Assembly: GCA_030432695.1 (NCBI GenBank)
Contig: JAUILN010000027.1
Location: 1-64,000 of the forward strand
Length of the DNA stretch: 64,000 nt
Source of the DNA: a bacterium
Lineage (GTDB): Bacteria > Planctomycetota > UBA1135 > UBA2386
Direction of reading: 5' to 3'
Shown here: piece after piece, positions 9,562 through 17,804 of the stretch
Position numbering within the stretch: the first letter of the stretch is position 1
How the letters are laid out: every line of letters starts with the position of its first letter
The notes under the pieces: model-generated
What the model was told of the DNA's origin: nothing
What the model saw: only the letters and a program-made list of their open reading frames with translations
Databases searched by the model: none
Program-made: the position numbers and the translations under genes

Positions 9562-9839
9562 TCGTGTCGACGCGCAGAGGATTCGTTGTGTCGGGCCGCG
9601 TGCAGGGCGTCGCGTTCCGCGCCTTCACGAGCGACGCCGCGGCGACCCATGGCGTGACCGGCTTCGTCGCCAACCACGCCGACGGCACGGTGCGTGGGGA
9701 GTGCCAGGGCGATCCCCGTGCGGTCGCGGCGTTCCTCGAGGCGCTGCACCGTGGTTCCTCGTGGTCACGGGTCGACGCGGTGGAGCTGGTCGAGCTGACG
9801 CCGGTCCCCGACGAGATCCGCTTCACGGTCCGTCGATAG
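9558..9839 (+). CDS. acyP: acylphosphatase
   Basis: A 93-residue acylphosphatase, hydrolysing carboxyl-phosphate bonds such as those in acetyl phosphate, in the cytoplasm. The family core is intact: SGRVQGVAFRAF supplies the phosphate loop and catalytic Arg, and GFVANHADGTV supplies the catalytic Asn. The length is typical. The GTG start overlaps the stop of the kinase-like gene (GTGA), so translation is coupled. One can speculate that it removes acyl-phosphate donors that could phosphorylate the upstream protein, but acyP genes occur in many contexts. The 3' end overlaps the convergent transglutaminase gene by 17 bp (9823-9839), leaving no room for a terminator between them. Confidence 0.95.
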   Translation: MIVSTRRGFVVSGRVQGVAFRAFTSDAAATHGVTGFVANHADGTVRGECQGDPRAVAAFLEALHRGSSWSRVDAVELVELTPVPDEIRFTVRR

Positions 9840-11865
9840 CCAGGATCGCGTGCTCCATGAGTCGACGCCGCGCCGCGTCGAAGGGTTGGCCGCCGAAGCG
9901 GACCTCCTGGTAGGCCAGCAGCGCGTCACGCAGCGACCGTGGATCGGGCAGGACTTCGGCCGAAGCAGTCCTGGTGGTGCGCTCGAACCAACGCTCGAGC
10001 GACTCGTGGGGCTGGCGCGGGTGGCCGGCGCGCGCGAAGTGCTCCAGCAGGCGGAGCAGGAGGCGATGCGCGTTCTTCGACTCCCCGCGGAGCGCGGCGC
10101 CGCGTGGGTCGCCGACGGTTGGACCACGGCGCCGTAGGCCGAGCGCGCCGACCGCCAGCACGGCCACGCCCAGCCACAGCCAGGTGAACCGGCCGGGGTT
10201 CGAGAACACGGCGAGCGGGTTGGAGAACAGCGAGTCGCTCTCGTCGCGGAGCGTGACCCGCTCGGGCGGTTCCGCCAGTTGGTCGGGGTCAGGCCAGAGG
10301 CGCGAGCTGCGGGCCGCGGGTGGCGTGGGATCGAAGACCACCCAGCCCACGTCGCGCAGCGGGATCTCGACCCAGGCGTGGGCGTGGTGCGAACCGAACT
10401 TCAGGACCTGCGGCGCGTCCTCGGCCTCCTCGGCCTCTTCGCCGCCGTAGAGCCCCACGCCGATCCGGCACGGCACGCCGGCCATCCTGAGCGCGATCGC
10501 GGTGGCCGACGCGAAGTGCATGCAGAAGCCGAGGTGGTCGCCGTCGAGGAAGTTCAGGATCGCGTGCGGGTGCGGGCCCTGAGGACCGCGAAGGTCGTAC
10601 CGGCAGCGCTCGGCGAGGGTGTCGGCGATCGCCTGGGCGAGCTGCAGCGGATTGCCCGCACGTCGCGCCGTGGGCGTATCGATCAGAGTGCGGAACAGGG
10701 GGGACCAACGACTGAATCCCGCCGGCAGGCTGAGCAGTCCCGGCCCGGTCGACATGGCTTCGACCGCTGACTCCGGTTCCAGGTGGTGCAGGTTCTGGTA
10801 GCGGATCCGGTAGGTCGTCTGGTCGGGGGGCGTGGACGGGTAGCGGAACACGCTGTTGGCGGGATCCCCGACCATGCCGTTCGCGCCGTCGATCTCGAAC
10901 GTGCCGGCGGGCACGTAGGCGAAGACCTCGCGCGGCTCGACCAGCAGGATCTGCAGCTCCCGGTCGATGAAGTCGTCGTGTGCGCGCCGCAGGCGCCAGG
11001 TCCGTCCCGGGGCGTCGACCAATGCGCGCGGTCGGAAGCTCCAACCGCCGAGGTTGGGGACGTCGAACTGGGCGTGGCGCAGGTAGAGGTCGCGGGGGAG
11101 TGCGCGGCCATCGGTGGGGCGGACCCGCAGCAGCTCGTCGGCTCGGAGATCGAGCAGCCGACCGCCGGTCTCGTCGAGTTCGAAGTCGTCGTCGAGGCCC
11201 ACGCGCGCGCGCCCATGGGCTCCCGACTCGGAGCCGTGGGAATGCCAGGGCTCGCGGGTCGGCGAGGGCACCGCCTGCAGGAGCTGGAACAGCAGCAGGC
11301 AGACCAGCAGGCTCGCGCCCACCAGGCCGATGCGGGCTCGCCAGTTCGACCAATGGGTCGGGCGCGGGCCGCGGAAGGCGGCTCGCTCCTCGTAGCCGCT
11401 GCTGCTGGAGTCGGCCTGCAGCGCGACGACGTTCGCGGTCAGGAACCCGACGACCAGCCAGCTCGAGGCTTCGCCGAGGATGGTGCCGATCAGGAACACG
11501 CAGAACGACAGGAACAGCGCACGGAGTGCGTCGAGGTCCTCGTCGCGCGCGGCCATCCACGCGAGTGGTGGGAGCAGCGTGCAGCCGAGTGCGGCGAGCT
11601 GGTCGAGCGGGCCGACCAATCGGTAGCCGACGACGATCGCCACGACCTGGAGCAACAGGCCGAGGGCCGCGGCATCGATCTGCCGCAGGCGGGTCCACCG
11701 CAGCACCCGGGTCATCACCACCGCGGGCACGCTGAAGACCGCGAGCCAGGCCGGTGGGAACTGTTCGGACGGGAGCGTCGCCAACGCGCAACCCACGGCC
11801 GCCAGGACCGCGAAGGTCCGGGTCCTCGAAGCGCCGTTCCGGTCGGCCTGGTCGAGGTCCCTCAC
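9823..11865 (-). CDS. TgpA-type membrane transglutaminase-like protein
   Basis: A 680-residue membrane protein with a transglutaminase-like cysteine peptidase domain. About five or six hydrophobic helices lie between residues 18 and 200, then a large extracytoplasmic domain, one helix near 560-580 and a cytoplasmic tail. The catalytic triad is complete: Cys448 in GFCMHFASA, His496 in HHAHAWVEI and Asp512 in FDPTPP. It is the last gene of a moxR-DUF58-tgpA operon; the GTG start overlaps the DUF58 stop by 4 bp. In Pseudomonas, TgpA is an essential periplasmic transglutaminase of unknown substrate; the operon is thought to act on envelope assembly or metal-dependent complexes. The 3' end runs 17 bp into acyP on the other strand. 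Confidence 0.92.
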   Translation of the reverse strand: MRDLDQADRNGASRTRTFAVLAAVGCALATLPSEQFPPAWLAVFSVPAVVMTRVLRWTRLRQIDAAALGLLLQVVAIVVGYRLVGPLDQLAALGCTLLPPLAWMAARDEDLDALRALFLSFCVFLIGTILGEASSWLVVGFLTANVVALQADSSSSGYEERAAFRGPRPTHWSNWRARIGLVGASLLVCLLLFQLLQAVPSPTREPWHSHGSESGAHGRARVGLDDDFELDETGGRLLDLRADELLRVRPTDGRALPRDLYLRHAQFDVPNLGGWSFRPRALVDAPGRTWRLRRAHDDFIDRELQILLVEPREVFAYVPAGTFEIDGANGMVGDPANSVFRYPSTPPDQTTYRIRYQNLHHLEPESAVEAMSTGPGLLSLPAGFSRWSPLFRTLIDTPTARRAGNPLQLAQAIADTLAERCRYDLRGPQGPHPHAILNFLDGDHLGFCMHFASATAIALRMAGVPCRIGVGLYGGEEAEEAEDAPQVLKFGSHHAHAWVEIPLRDVGWVVFDPTPPAARSSRLWPDPDQLAEPPERVTLRDESDSLFSNPLAVFSNPGRFTWLWLGVAVLAVGALGLRRRGPTVGDPRGAALRGESKNAHRLLLRLLEHFARAGHPRQPHESLERWFERTTRTASAEVLPDPRSLRDALLAYQEVRFGGQPFDAARRRLMEHAILAIDGP

Positions 11866-13019
11866 GACGCCACCTCACCGGTCGGCTCGCCCTGCTGGAT
11901 CAACCGGATGCCGGTCTGCAGGTCGGGATGGTGCTCGACGTGGCCGCCGCCGGGGATCCACACCGTGAGGCTCGCACTGGACAGCCGCTCGATCTCGGCG
12001 TCGGTAAGCGGCCGGTGTTCGACCGTGCGCGCGACCGCCAGCCGGTCGAGCGCGGCGCGCGCCGTCCGCGGGGTGTCGAGCGACGCGGTCCACAGCGTGT
12101 CGTCGATGATCGCGCAGTGCAGGGTCGCGCCGCGGGCCAGCGTCACGTCGAGCAGCCGCGCGGCACGGCCGAGGTGGAGGTCGAGGTCGCGCGCACCGTA
12201 GTTGTTCGGCATGCCGGGTGGGCGGCGCAGGTCGAGGACCAGCGAGACGTCGGGCTCGGGCAGACCGCGCAGCACCCGGCGCACCAGGGTGCCGAGGCTC
12301 GCCGAGCGGCGGGCGTGCACCGAGCGCGCGTCCTCGCCGTAGCGGTATTCGCGGAGGCTGTGGAACTCCTGCTCCTCGCCGAGGCGGCCGGCGTCGGGTC
12401 GGGTGGTTGCCTCGGCCAGGGCGCGGGCCAGGTCGGCGGGCAACTCGGCGCGCGCCGGTTCGGTGACGATGCGCCGCGGGATCGTCAGCTGGATCGTCCA
12501 GCGCAGGAAGCCGAGCGGCCAACCGGTCTCGACCCTCAGGCTGCGCTGCATGGCGATGCCGCGGGACTTGCTGCGCAGCACCATCCGGCAGGCGAGCCCG
12601 CGACCGGCCGGCAGGTGCGGCACGTGGCCGGGGCCGGCGGTGTGCACGGTGAGCTTCGGTTCGCGGAGCGTCAGGTCGCGCAAGGTGGCGTGGCCGGCGT
12701 TGGCGATCTGTACGGACTCCAGGAACGAGGCGCGGGCGTGGGTCCGGCGTTCGGGGACCTCGAAGTGCAGGCGTGGGACCCGCACCAGCTTCACCAGGAG
12801 ATCGATCAGCAGCGGCGAGGCGATCATCGCCGCGGCCAGCCGGGCGTTGTCGTCGCCGGTCAACAGCGCCGCGCCGGCAGTGAGGTGCAACAGGATCAGC
12901 GCGATCCGGCCCCGTGGGGTGAGTTCCAGGCTGCGGCGTATCGGCCGCTCGGTCCGGACCGGAGCCGTCGGCGTGCTCGCCGGGTCGTTCCGTTCCTGAT
13001 CGACTGGAGAAGGGCTCAT
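11862..13019 (-). CDS. DUF58 (VWA-like) protein of the MoxR operon
   Basis: A 385-residue DUF58 protein. A membrane hairpin lies at about 33-75 (IALILLHLTAG... MIASPLLIDLLVK), followed by a beta-rich region and the DUF58 hallmark SLREYRYGEDARSVHARRSA around residue 220. After that comes a von Willebrand A-like fold without a full MIDAS signature (VSLVLDLRRP). Such proteins are partners of MoxR AAA+ ATPases, probably presenting substrates or metal-loaded clients at the membrane. It starts 22 bp after moxR and overlaps the downstream transglutaminase gene by 4 bp (GTGA), so the three genes form one transcription unit. Confidence 0.92.
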   Translation of the reverse strand: MSPSPVDQERNDPASTPTAPVRTERPIRRSLELTPRGRIALILLHLTAGAALLTGDDNARLAAAMIASPLLIDLLVKLVRVPRLHFEVPERRTHARASFLESVQIANAGHATLRDLTLREPKLTVHTAGPGHVPHLPAGRGLACRMVLRSKSRGIAMQRSLRVETGWPLGFLRWTIQLTIPRRIVTEPARAELPADLARALAEATTRPDAGRLGEEQEFHSLREYRYGEDARSVHARRSASLGTLVRRVLRGLPEPDVSLVLDLRRPPGMPNNYGARDLDLHLGRAARLLDVTLARGATLHCAIIDDTLWTASLDTPRTARAALDRLAVARTVEHRPLTDAEIERLSSASLTVWIPGGGHVEHHPDLQTGIRLIQQGEPTGEVAS

Positions 13020-13041
13020 GGGGCTGGGAGGGGCACGGTCC

Positions 13042-13962
13042 TCACGCGGGTGCGGGAACGCCGTGGATCAGTTCGGCCAACAGCGCCTGCGCGGCATCGG
13101 CGCCGCCCGACTGCAGCGACAGCCGGTGGGCGAGCACCGGTGCGCTGAGTCGGTGGATGTCGTCGGGGACCACGTAGTCGCGGTCGTGCAGCCAGGCGCG
13201 CGCCCGGCAGGCCCGGTGCAGCGCCTGGGCGCCGCGCGAACTCACGCCGGCGACCACGTCCGGTGACTGGCGGGTGCGACGGCAGAGTTCCACCAGGTAG
13301 TGCAGCAGATCGTCCTGCATCCGCACCGCGGAGACCGCGGCCCGCGCCGCGCGCAGGGCGTCGGCGTCGGCGACCGGTTGGAGTTCCTCGAGGGTGCGGT
13401 GGCCGTCTTCCCGCGCCACGATCCGCAGTTCGTCGTCGAGCTCCGGGTAGCCGAGCTGGATCCGCATCAGGAAGCGGTCGAGTTGGCTGTCGGGCAGCGG
13501 GTAGGTGCCGGCGCTGGTGGTCGGGTTCTGGGTCGCCACCACGAAGAACGGATCGGGCAGCCGATGGGTCTCGCGGTCGATCGTCACCGAGCCCTCGGCC
13601 ATGCACTCGAGCAGCGCCGACTGGGTGCGCGGCGGCGTGCGGTTCAGCTCGTCGGCAACCAGCACCGAGGTGAACACCGGCCCCGGCTGGAAGCGGAGTT
13701 CACCACTGCCCGGTTGGTAGATCTGCGCGCCGATCACGTCGACCGGCAGCAGGTCGGCGGTGCACTGCAGGCGCTGGTAGGGCAGGTCGAGCGAGCGGGC
13801 GACGGCGCGGGCGAGCAGCGTCTTGCCGACGCCCGGCCGGTCCTCGATCAGCACGTGGCCCCCGGCCAGCAGGGCGGTGATCGTCAGCTCGATCGGTTCC
13901 GGCTTGCCGAGGACGACGCGGGAGATGTTCTCGGCGACTCGGGGTCCGAGGCGGTCGGTCAT
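13042..13962 (-). CDS. moxR: MoxR-family AAA+ ATPase
   Basis: A 306-residue MoxR-type AAA+ ATPase, a chaperone-like enzyme that remodels client complexes together with VWA/DUF58 partners. Walker A is EDRPGVGKT with Lys47, Walker B is VLVADE with Asp104/Glu105, sensor 1 lies in VVATQNPTTSAG, and the lid carries VSSRGAQALHRA (sensor 2 Arg). The protein is full length. It is the first gene of the moxR-DUF58-transglutaminase operon. The 496 bp upstream are gene-free and should hold the operon promoter; they contain a TCCCGTGACCC element reading toward moxR about 60 bp before its start. Confidence 0.95.
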   Translation of the reverse strand: MTDRLGPRVAENISRVVLGKPEPIELTITALLAGGHVLIEDRPGVGKTLLARAVARSLDLPYQRLQCTADLLPVDVIGAQIYQPGSGELRFQPGPVFTSVLVADELNRTPPRTQSALLECMAEGSVTIDRETHRLPDPFFVVATQNPTTSAGTYPLPDSQLDRFLMRIQLGYPELDDELRIVAREDGHRTLEELQPVADADALRAARAAVSAVRMQDDLLHYLVELCRRTRQSPDVVAGVSSRGAQALHRACRARAWLHDRDYVVPDDIHRLSAPVLAHRLSLQSGGADAAQALLAELIHGVPAPA

Positions 13963-14010
13963 GCGAGAGATGGCGGCGCGGCCAGGGCCAGGTCGCGAGG
14001 GGCTGCGCTA

Positions 14011-14028
14011 GGAGGCTGGGTCACGGGA
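14011..14028 (-). repeat. left arm of 18-bp inverted repeat (CCCGTGACC element)
   Basis: On the minus strand this reads TCCCGTGACCCAGCCTCC, followed by TAGC. It matches the plus-strand arm at 14172-14189 in 17 of 18 positions. It lies about 60 bp upstream of moxR and reads toward it, so it may be an operator or promoter part. Confidence 0.55.
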
Positions 14029-14171
14029 CACGTTCCGATCCAGTGCGTGCAATCGTGCTCAGGTCGAAGCCGCGAAACGCCGCCGAATCGGTGGATTCGG
14101 CGAGCCTGCGCTCCGAGGAGCACTGTGCGGCGAGATCCTGGGCGCGAGGGCGCGTGCTGGACGGAATGGTC

Positions 14172-14189
14172 TCCCGTGACCCAGGCTCC
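14172..14189 (+). repeat. right arm of 18-bp inverted repeat (CCCGTGACC element)
   Basis: Reads TCCCGTGACCCAGGCTCC on the plus strand, 143 bp from the opposite arm. The 16 bases TGGTCTCCCGTGACCC (14167-14182) recur exactly at 19402-19417, just before the gene at 19430. Confidence 0.55.
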
Positions 14190-14458
14190 CGGCCTGGTTG
14201 CGGCGAGGGCCCGGGCGCGTGCGGGGTCGGAGCGCGGCCGGGCGGTCGTCTGCAACGGTGCAGGAGCGATCCGGTTCGCCGCGGAGTGACCTCTTGTACC
14301 ACAGCCCGCGCGGAGCGGAAACCGAGCCGCGCCGGACCCTGCCCTCCGACTCGGTCGTCAACCGATTGCTGCCTCACGGGTTACGTCTTGGCACGGCGCG
14401 CCCGGCCGTCGTCGGTCCGGGCGACCTCGCCGACGGTGGAGGATGGCCCCTGTCGGAT

Positions 14459-15922
14459 TCACTCGGGAGCCGGGTCGGACGACCGGGCGAGGGAGGTCGG
14501 GCCCTGGTCGGGTCGCCAGCCGCCGCCGAGCGCCGCGTAGAGGTCGATCAGCCGGTCGAGGGCCAGGCGCTCGATCTGCACGCGCTGGCGTTCGAGCAGC
14601 AGTCGACGGGTGGTCGCGTCGGTGACGGCCAGGAAGTCGGCTGCGCCGGCGCGGTAGCGGTCGAGGGACAGGGTCTCGGTGTCGCGGGCGGTCGCCTCGG
14701 CTTCCAGCAGTTGCTCCACCTGTTCTTCGGCGCGCCGGCGCGCCATCGCGGCGACCTCCACCTCCCGGATCGCCACCAGCACCGACCGACGCAGTTGCAG
14801 GAGCGCCTCGCGCCACGCGCTCTCGGCCAGCCGCACGTCGGCCTCGATGCGGCCACCGTCGAGCAACGGGATGCGCAGCGACGGACCGACCCGCATCACG
14901 TAGGCGTCGGGGTTCGCCACGTCGGCGAACTGCGGACCCTGCAGGTTCAGCGAACCCGCCAGCGAGATCGACGGATAGCGCTCGGCCTCGGCGGCACCGA
15001 TGCGCGCGCTGGCGGCGGCGAGCGCCCGCTCGGCGCGGCGCACGTCCGGACGCCGGGCCAGCAGGTCGGCCGGCACGCCGAGCCCGGGAACCACGTCGCG
15101 ACGTGGCATCGCTTCCGCGATCCCGACCGTCACCGCATCCGAACGTTCCCCGAGCAGCTCGGCGACCCGCAGCTCGGCTGCCCGTCGTCGGGCTTGCAGA
15201 TCCGGGACCGCCGCGAGATCGGACTCGAGGGTGCGGCGCGCGCGCAGCGCGTCGAGCGCATCGGCGAAGCCGGCCCGCGCCCGGGCCTCGGCGATCTGCA
15301 GAGCGTCGCGGTCGGCGTCGATCCCGGCGCGGACCACCGCGAGCTCGGCGTCGAGCGCGCGGATCGCCACCACCTCGCGCGCCACCTCGGCAGCCAGCGC
15401 CACGCGGGCGGCGCGGTGATCCTCGACCCGGAACGCAATGTCCGCCTCGGCTGCCTCGACGCTGCGCGCCACCCGACCCCACAGATCGAGTTCCCAGCTC
15501 AGCTCCAGGCCCGACGCGTTCAGGTCGGCGCCGGTGCCGGGCGGCGCGCCGAACAGCGGGAAGCCGTCGTCGCCGGTCTGGAACCGGTCGTAGCCGAGGG
15601 TGGCGTCGAGCTGCGGGCTGCCGGCGGCGCTCTCGAGACCGCGCCGGGCCCGCGCCGCGACGATGCGCTCGACGGTGGCCGCGAGTTCGAGGTTGCCCTG
15701 CAGCGCCCGCTCGACCATCAACGACAGCTCCGGGTCGTCCAGCAGGCGCCACCACCGTCCGAGCCGTTCGACGTCGAGCGTGCCGGCGCCCGAGGCCGCG
15801 TCGTCCGGCGCGGCGAACGGGGGGTCGGTCAGTTCCCCGAGGGCCGGCGGCTGGTAGTCCGGTCCGACGGTGCAGCCGCCCGCGAGCAGGCCCGCGAGCC
15901 ACATCCAGCGCGGCGCACGCAT
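14459..15922 (-). CDS. NodT/OprM-type outer-membrane efflux lipoprotein (TolC superfamily)
   Basis: A 487-residue outer-membrane factor that should form the trimeric exit duct of the exporter encoded upstream. The N terminus has the NodT/OprM signature: a short signal, lipid Cys17 and CTVGPDYQPP. The mature part is two copies of the TolC helical hairpin repeat (first near 75-270, second near 280-470), with the typical LLARRPDVRRAE between them and RIPLLDGGRIEA in the second. The start ATG (15922) shares one base with the stop of the membrane-fusion gene (TGATG). It is the last gene of the four-gene exporter operon, so the system has its own outer-membrane channel. Confidence 0.93.
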   Translation of the reverse strand: MRAPRWMWLAGLLAGGCTVGPDYQPPALGELTDPPFAAPDDAASGAGTLDVERLGRWWRLLDDPELSLMVERALQGNLELAATVERIVAARARRGLESAAGSPQLDATLGYDRFQTGDDGFPLFGAPPGTGADLNASGLELSWELDLWGRVARSVEAAEADIAFRVEDHRAARVALAAEVAREVVAIRALDAELAVVRAGIDADRDALQIAEARARAGFADALDALRARRTLESDLAAVPDLQARRRAAELRVAELLGERSDAVTVGIAEAMPRRDVVPGLGVPADLLARRPDVRRAERALAAASARIGAAEAERYPSISLAGSLNLQGPQFADVANPDAYVMRVGPSLRIPLLDGGRIEADVRLAESAWREALLQLRRSVLVAIREVEVAAMARRRAEEQVEQLLEAEATARDTETLSLDRYRAGAADFLAVTDATTRRLLLERQRVQIERLALDRLIDLYAALGGGWRPDQGPTSLARSSDPAPE

Positions 15923-17082
15923 CACCGGGCCTCCGGTGCGGCGACGAACACGTCGAAGAGCTGGCCGACGCCGACCAGGTCGTCGTCCTCGGGCAGCCGG
16001 TAGACGACCTGCAAGACGCGCGTGTCGACCAGCTCGCGGGTCCGCCCCGACAGGGTGTTCTTGGGCACCACGAGCGGTTCGAGATACGCGAACTCGAGCG
16101 GCAGGCGGCGGTTCGCGGCGCCGCGAGGGCTGGCCCAGGCGTCGGCCCGCGGGTCGAACCGCGGGATGTCGACCTCGTCGATCTCGACCCGCAGGTGGTC
16201 GGGGCCGGGGCGGCCGAGCACCACCAGGCCGGTGGCCGGCACCGACGCGGGCGCGAACTCGCCGGGCCGGACGTTGACCTGCAGCACCCGCGCGTCCAGC
16301 GGCGCGCGCACGGTGTGCAGATCCAGCGTGACCTCGGCGCTCTGCAGCCCGCTCGCCGCCTCGGCGACGCGCTGTTCGGCGGCGAGCAGATCGGGGCCGT
16401 CCTCGCCGGTCTCCGGATCGATCAGCAGCGCCAGTTCGGCCGTGGCGCGGGTCGAGCGTGCTGCCGCTTCGGTCACCGCCGCGCGCGCAGCCGCCAGTCG
16501 GGCGTCGGCCTGCTCGACCGCGAAGCGCCGCCGGTCGACCTCCTCGGCGGCGATCGCGCGCGGATCCTCGACCGCTTCGGCGATGCGCAGCTGGTTGCGC
16601 CGGTCGGCGAGTTCGACCTCCGCGGTCGCCACGTTCGACCGCGCGGTCTCGAGCCCGGCCTCGGCGGCTGCCACGTCGGCCCTCGCCGGTCCCACCTGCG
16701 CGCGCTGCCGCGCCAGCTCGGCCTCGCTCACCGCGAGTCGACTCCTCGCCACCGCGACCTCGGCCCGCGCCTGCCGGTCGTCGACCACGAACAACACGTC
16801 GTCCTCGGCAACCCGTCCGCCGACCTCGACCGTCACCGCGGTGACCACCCCGCCGACCGAGGCCGCGATCGCGATCGGCTCCCCGGGCGGCTCGCTGGTG
16901 CCGATCGCGCCGATGAACTGCGCGGTGTCGGCGACTTGCAGCGGAGCGCTGGTCGGCGTGCGCGGCGGCGACTCCGCGGGGGTCACCGGGCGGTTCCCGA
17001 TCACCAGGCCGGTGCCGGCGATCAGGCTGCCACAACCGATCAGCGGCAGCCCCCAGGTCAACAGCTTCGAGCGTCCACTCAT
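15922..17082 (-). CDS. HlyD/DevB-type membrane fusion protein of ABC exporter
   Basis: A 386-residue periplasmic adaptor. A single N-terminal membrane segment (residues 6-30, LPLIGCGSLIAGTGLVIG) is followed by the lipoyl half (SVGGVVTAVTVEVGGRV), a long Ala/Glu/Arg coiled-coil hairpin (about 110-260), the second lipoyl half (TVRAPLDARVLQVNVRPGE) and a beta-barrel domain. This is the DevB/MacA plan. It connects the inner-membrane ABC transporter with the NodT-type channel. The start at 17082 overlaps the ATPase stop by 4 bp (ATGA) and its stop overlaps the next start, so the subunits are translationally coupled. Confidence 0.92.
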   Translation of the reverse strand: MSGRSKLLTWGLPLIGCGSLIAGTGLVIGNRPVTPAESPPRTPTSAPLQVADTAQFIGAIGTSEPPGEPIAIAASVGGVVTAVTVEVGGRVAEDDVLFVVDDRQARAEVAVARSRLAVSEAELARQRAQVGPARADVAAAEAGLETARSNVATAEVELADRRNQLRIAEAVEDPRAIAAEEVDRRRFAVEQADARLAAARAAVTEAAARSTRATAELALLIDPETGEDGPDLLAAEQRVAEAASGLQSAEVTLDLHTVRAPLDARVLQVNVRPGEFAPASVPATGLVVLGRPGPDHLRVEIDEVDIPRFDPRADAWASPRGAANRRLPLEFAYLEPLVVPKNTLSGRTRELVDTRVLQVVYRLPEDDDLVGVGQLFDVFVAAPEAR

Positions 17083-17804
17083 CCGTCCTGCTCCTCGTTC
17101 GGGTGTTCGTCGGTGGACTCGATCACGCCGTCGGACATGTGGTGGATCCGGTCCGCGAACTCGAAAATCCGGTGGTCGTGGGTGACCACGAGCACGGCTC
17201 GCTCGGCGGCCAGCGCCACGTCGCGCAGCAGCTCCATCACGTTGTGCCCGGACGCGGCATCGAGCGACGCGGTGGGTTCGTCGCAGATCAACAGCCGCGG
17301 CTCGTGGATCAGCGCGCGGGCGATCGCCACCCGCTGCTGCTGACCACCCGAGAGCTGGGCCGGCATCTTGGCGGTGTGCCCCTCGAGACCGAGCTTCCCC
17401 AGCAGCTCCTCGGCACTCCGTTCGGCGTCGCGGTTGGATTCGCCGCGCGCGACCAGCGGGATCGACGCGTTCTCCGCCGCCGTCAGCGCCGGCAGCAGGT
17501 TGTACTCCTGGAAGATGAACCCGAAGTTGGCGAGGCGGAAGTCGGCCAGCGCGCCCTTCTTCATCCGGCGCAGGTCCGAGCCGAGCACGTGCACCTCGCC
17601 GGCCTCGCACGACAGGATCGCGCCGATCACCGAGATCAGCGTGGTCTTGCCGCAGCCCGACGGGCCGACCAGGAACGTCATCTGTCCGAGCCGGGCGTCG
17701 AAGTCGGTGCCGCGCAGCACCTGGACCCGCGTCTCGCCCTCGCCGAACGACTTCTCGATGCCGCGGCAGTCCACGGCCAGCTCCGTCGCGGTGTCGGTGT
17801 TCAT
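17079..17804 (-). CDS. ABC transporter ATPase, MacB/LolD/DevA type
   Basis: A 241-residue ABC ATPase. Walker A is GPSGCGKTT (47-55 region), the Q-loop Gln is at 99 in IFQEYNLLP, the signature LSGGQ lies at 151-155, Walker B is LLICDE (171-176) and the switch His is at 209. These residues are intact, so it should be active. Sequence style (FGFIFQEYNLLPALTAAEN) places it in the MacB/LolD/DevA mechanotransmission group rather than with classical importers. It overlaps the permease gene by 4 bp and the adaptor gene by 4 bp. Together they predict a tripartite exporter; the cargo (glycolipid, peptide or lipoprotein) is unknown. Confidence 0.95.
   Translation of the reverse strand: MNTDTATELAVDCRGIEKSFGEGETRVQVLRGTDFDARLGQMTFLVGPSGCGKTTLISVIGAILSCEAGEVHVLGSDLRRMKKGALADFRLANFGFIFQEYNLLPALTAAENASIPLVARGESNRDAERSAEELLGKLGLEGHTAKMPAQLSGGQQQRVAIARALIHEPRLLICDEPTASLDAASGHNVMELLRDVALAAERAVLVVTHDHRIFEFADRIHHMSDGVIESTDEHPNEEQDG

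Larger units (their letters stand above)
13963..14458. other. 496-bp gene-free interval upstream of the moxR operon
   Basis: No convincing gene in any frame: open frames here translate to Arg/Pro/Ser-rich noise. The interval follows the end of the NodT-like gene (14459) and precedes moxR (starting at 13962 on the minus strand), so it must contain the moxR promoter and possibly the efflux terminator. The only clear structure is an 18-bp inverted repeat with one mismatch (14011-14028 and 14172-14189), listed separately. I see no U-rich hairpin terminator. Confidence 0.6.

Noticed and set aside
14021..14377. 118-codon minus-strand frame in the gene-free interval
   Set aside because: No ribosome site, Arg/Pro/Ser-rich translation and it covers the inverted repeat; not a credible protein.
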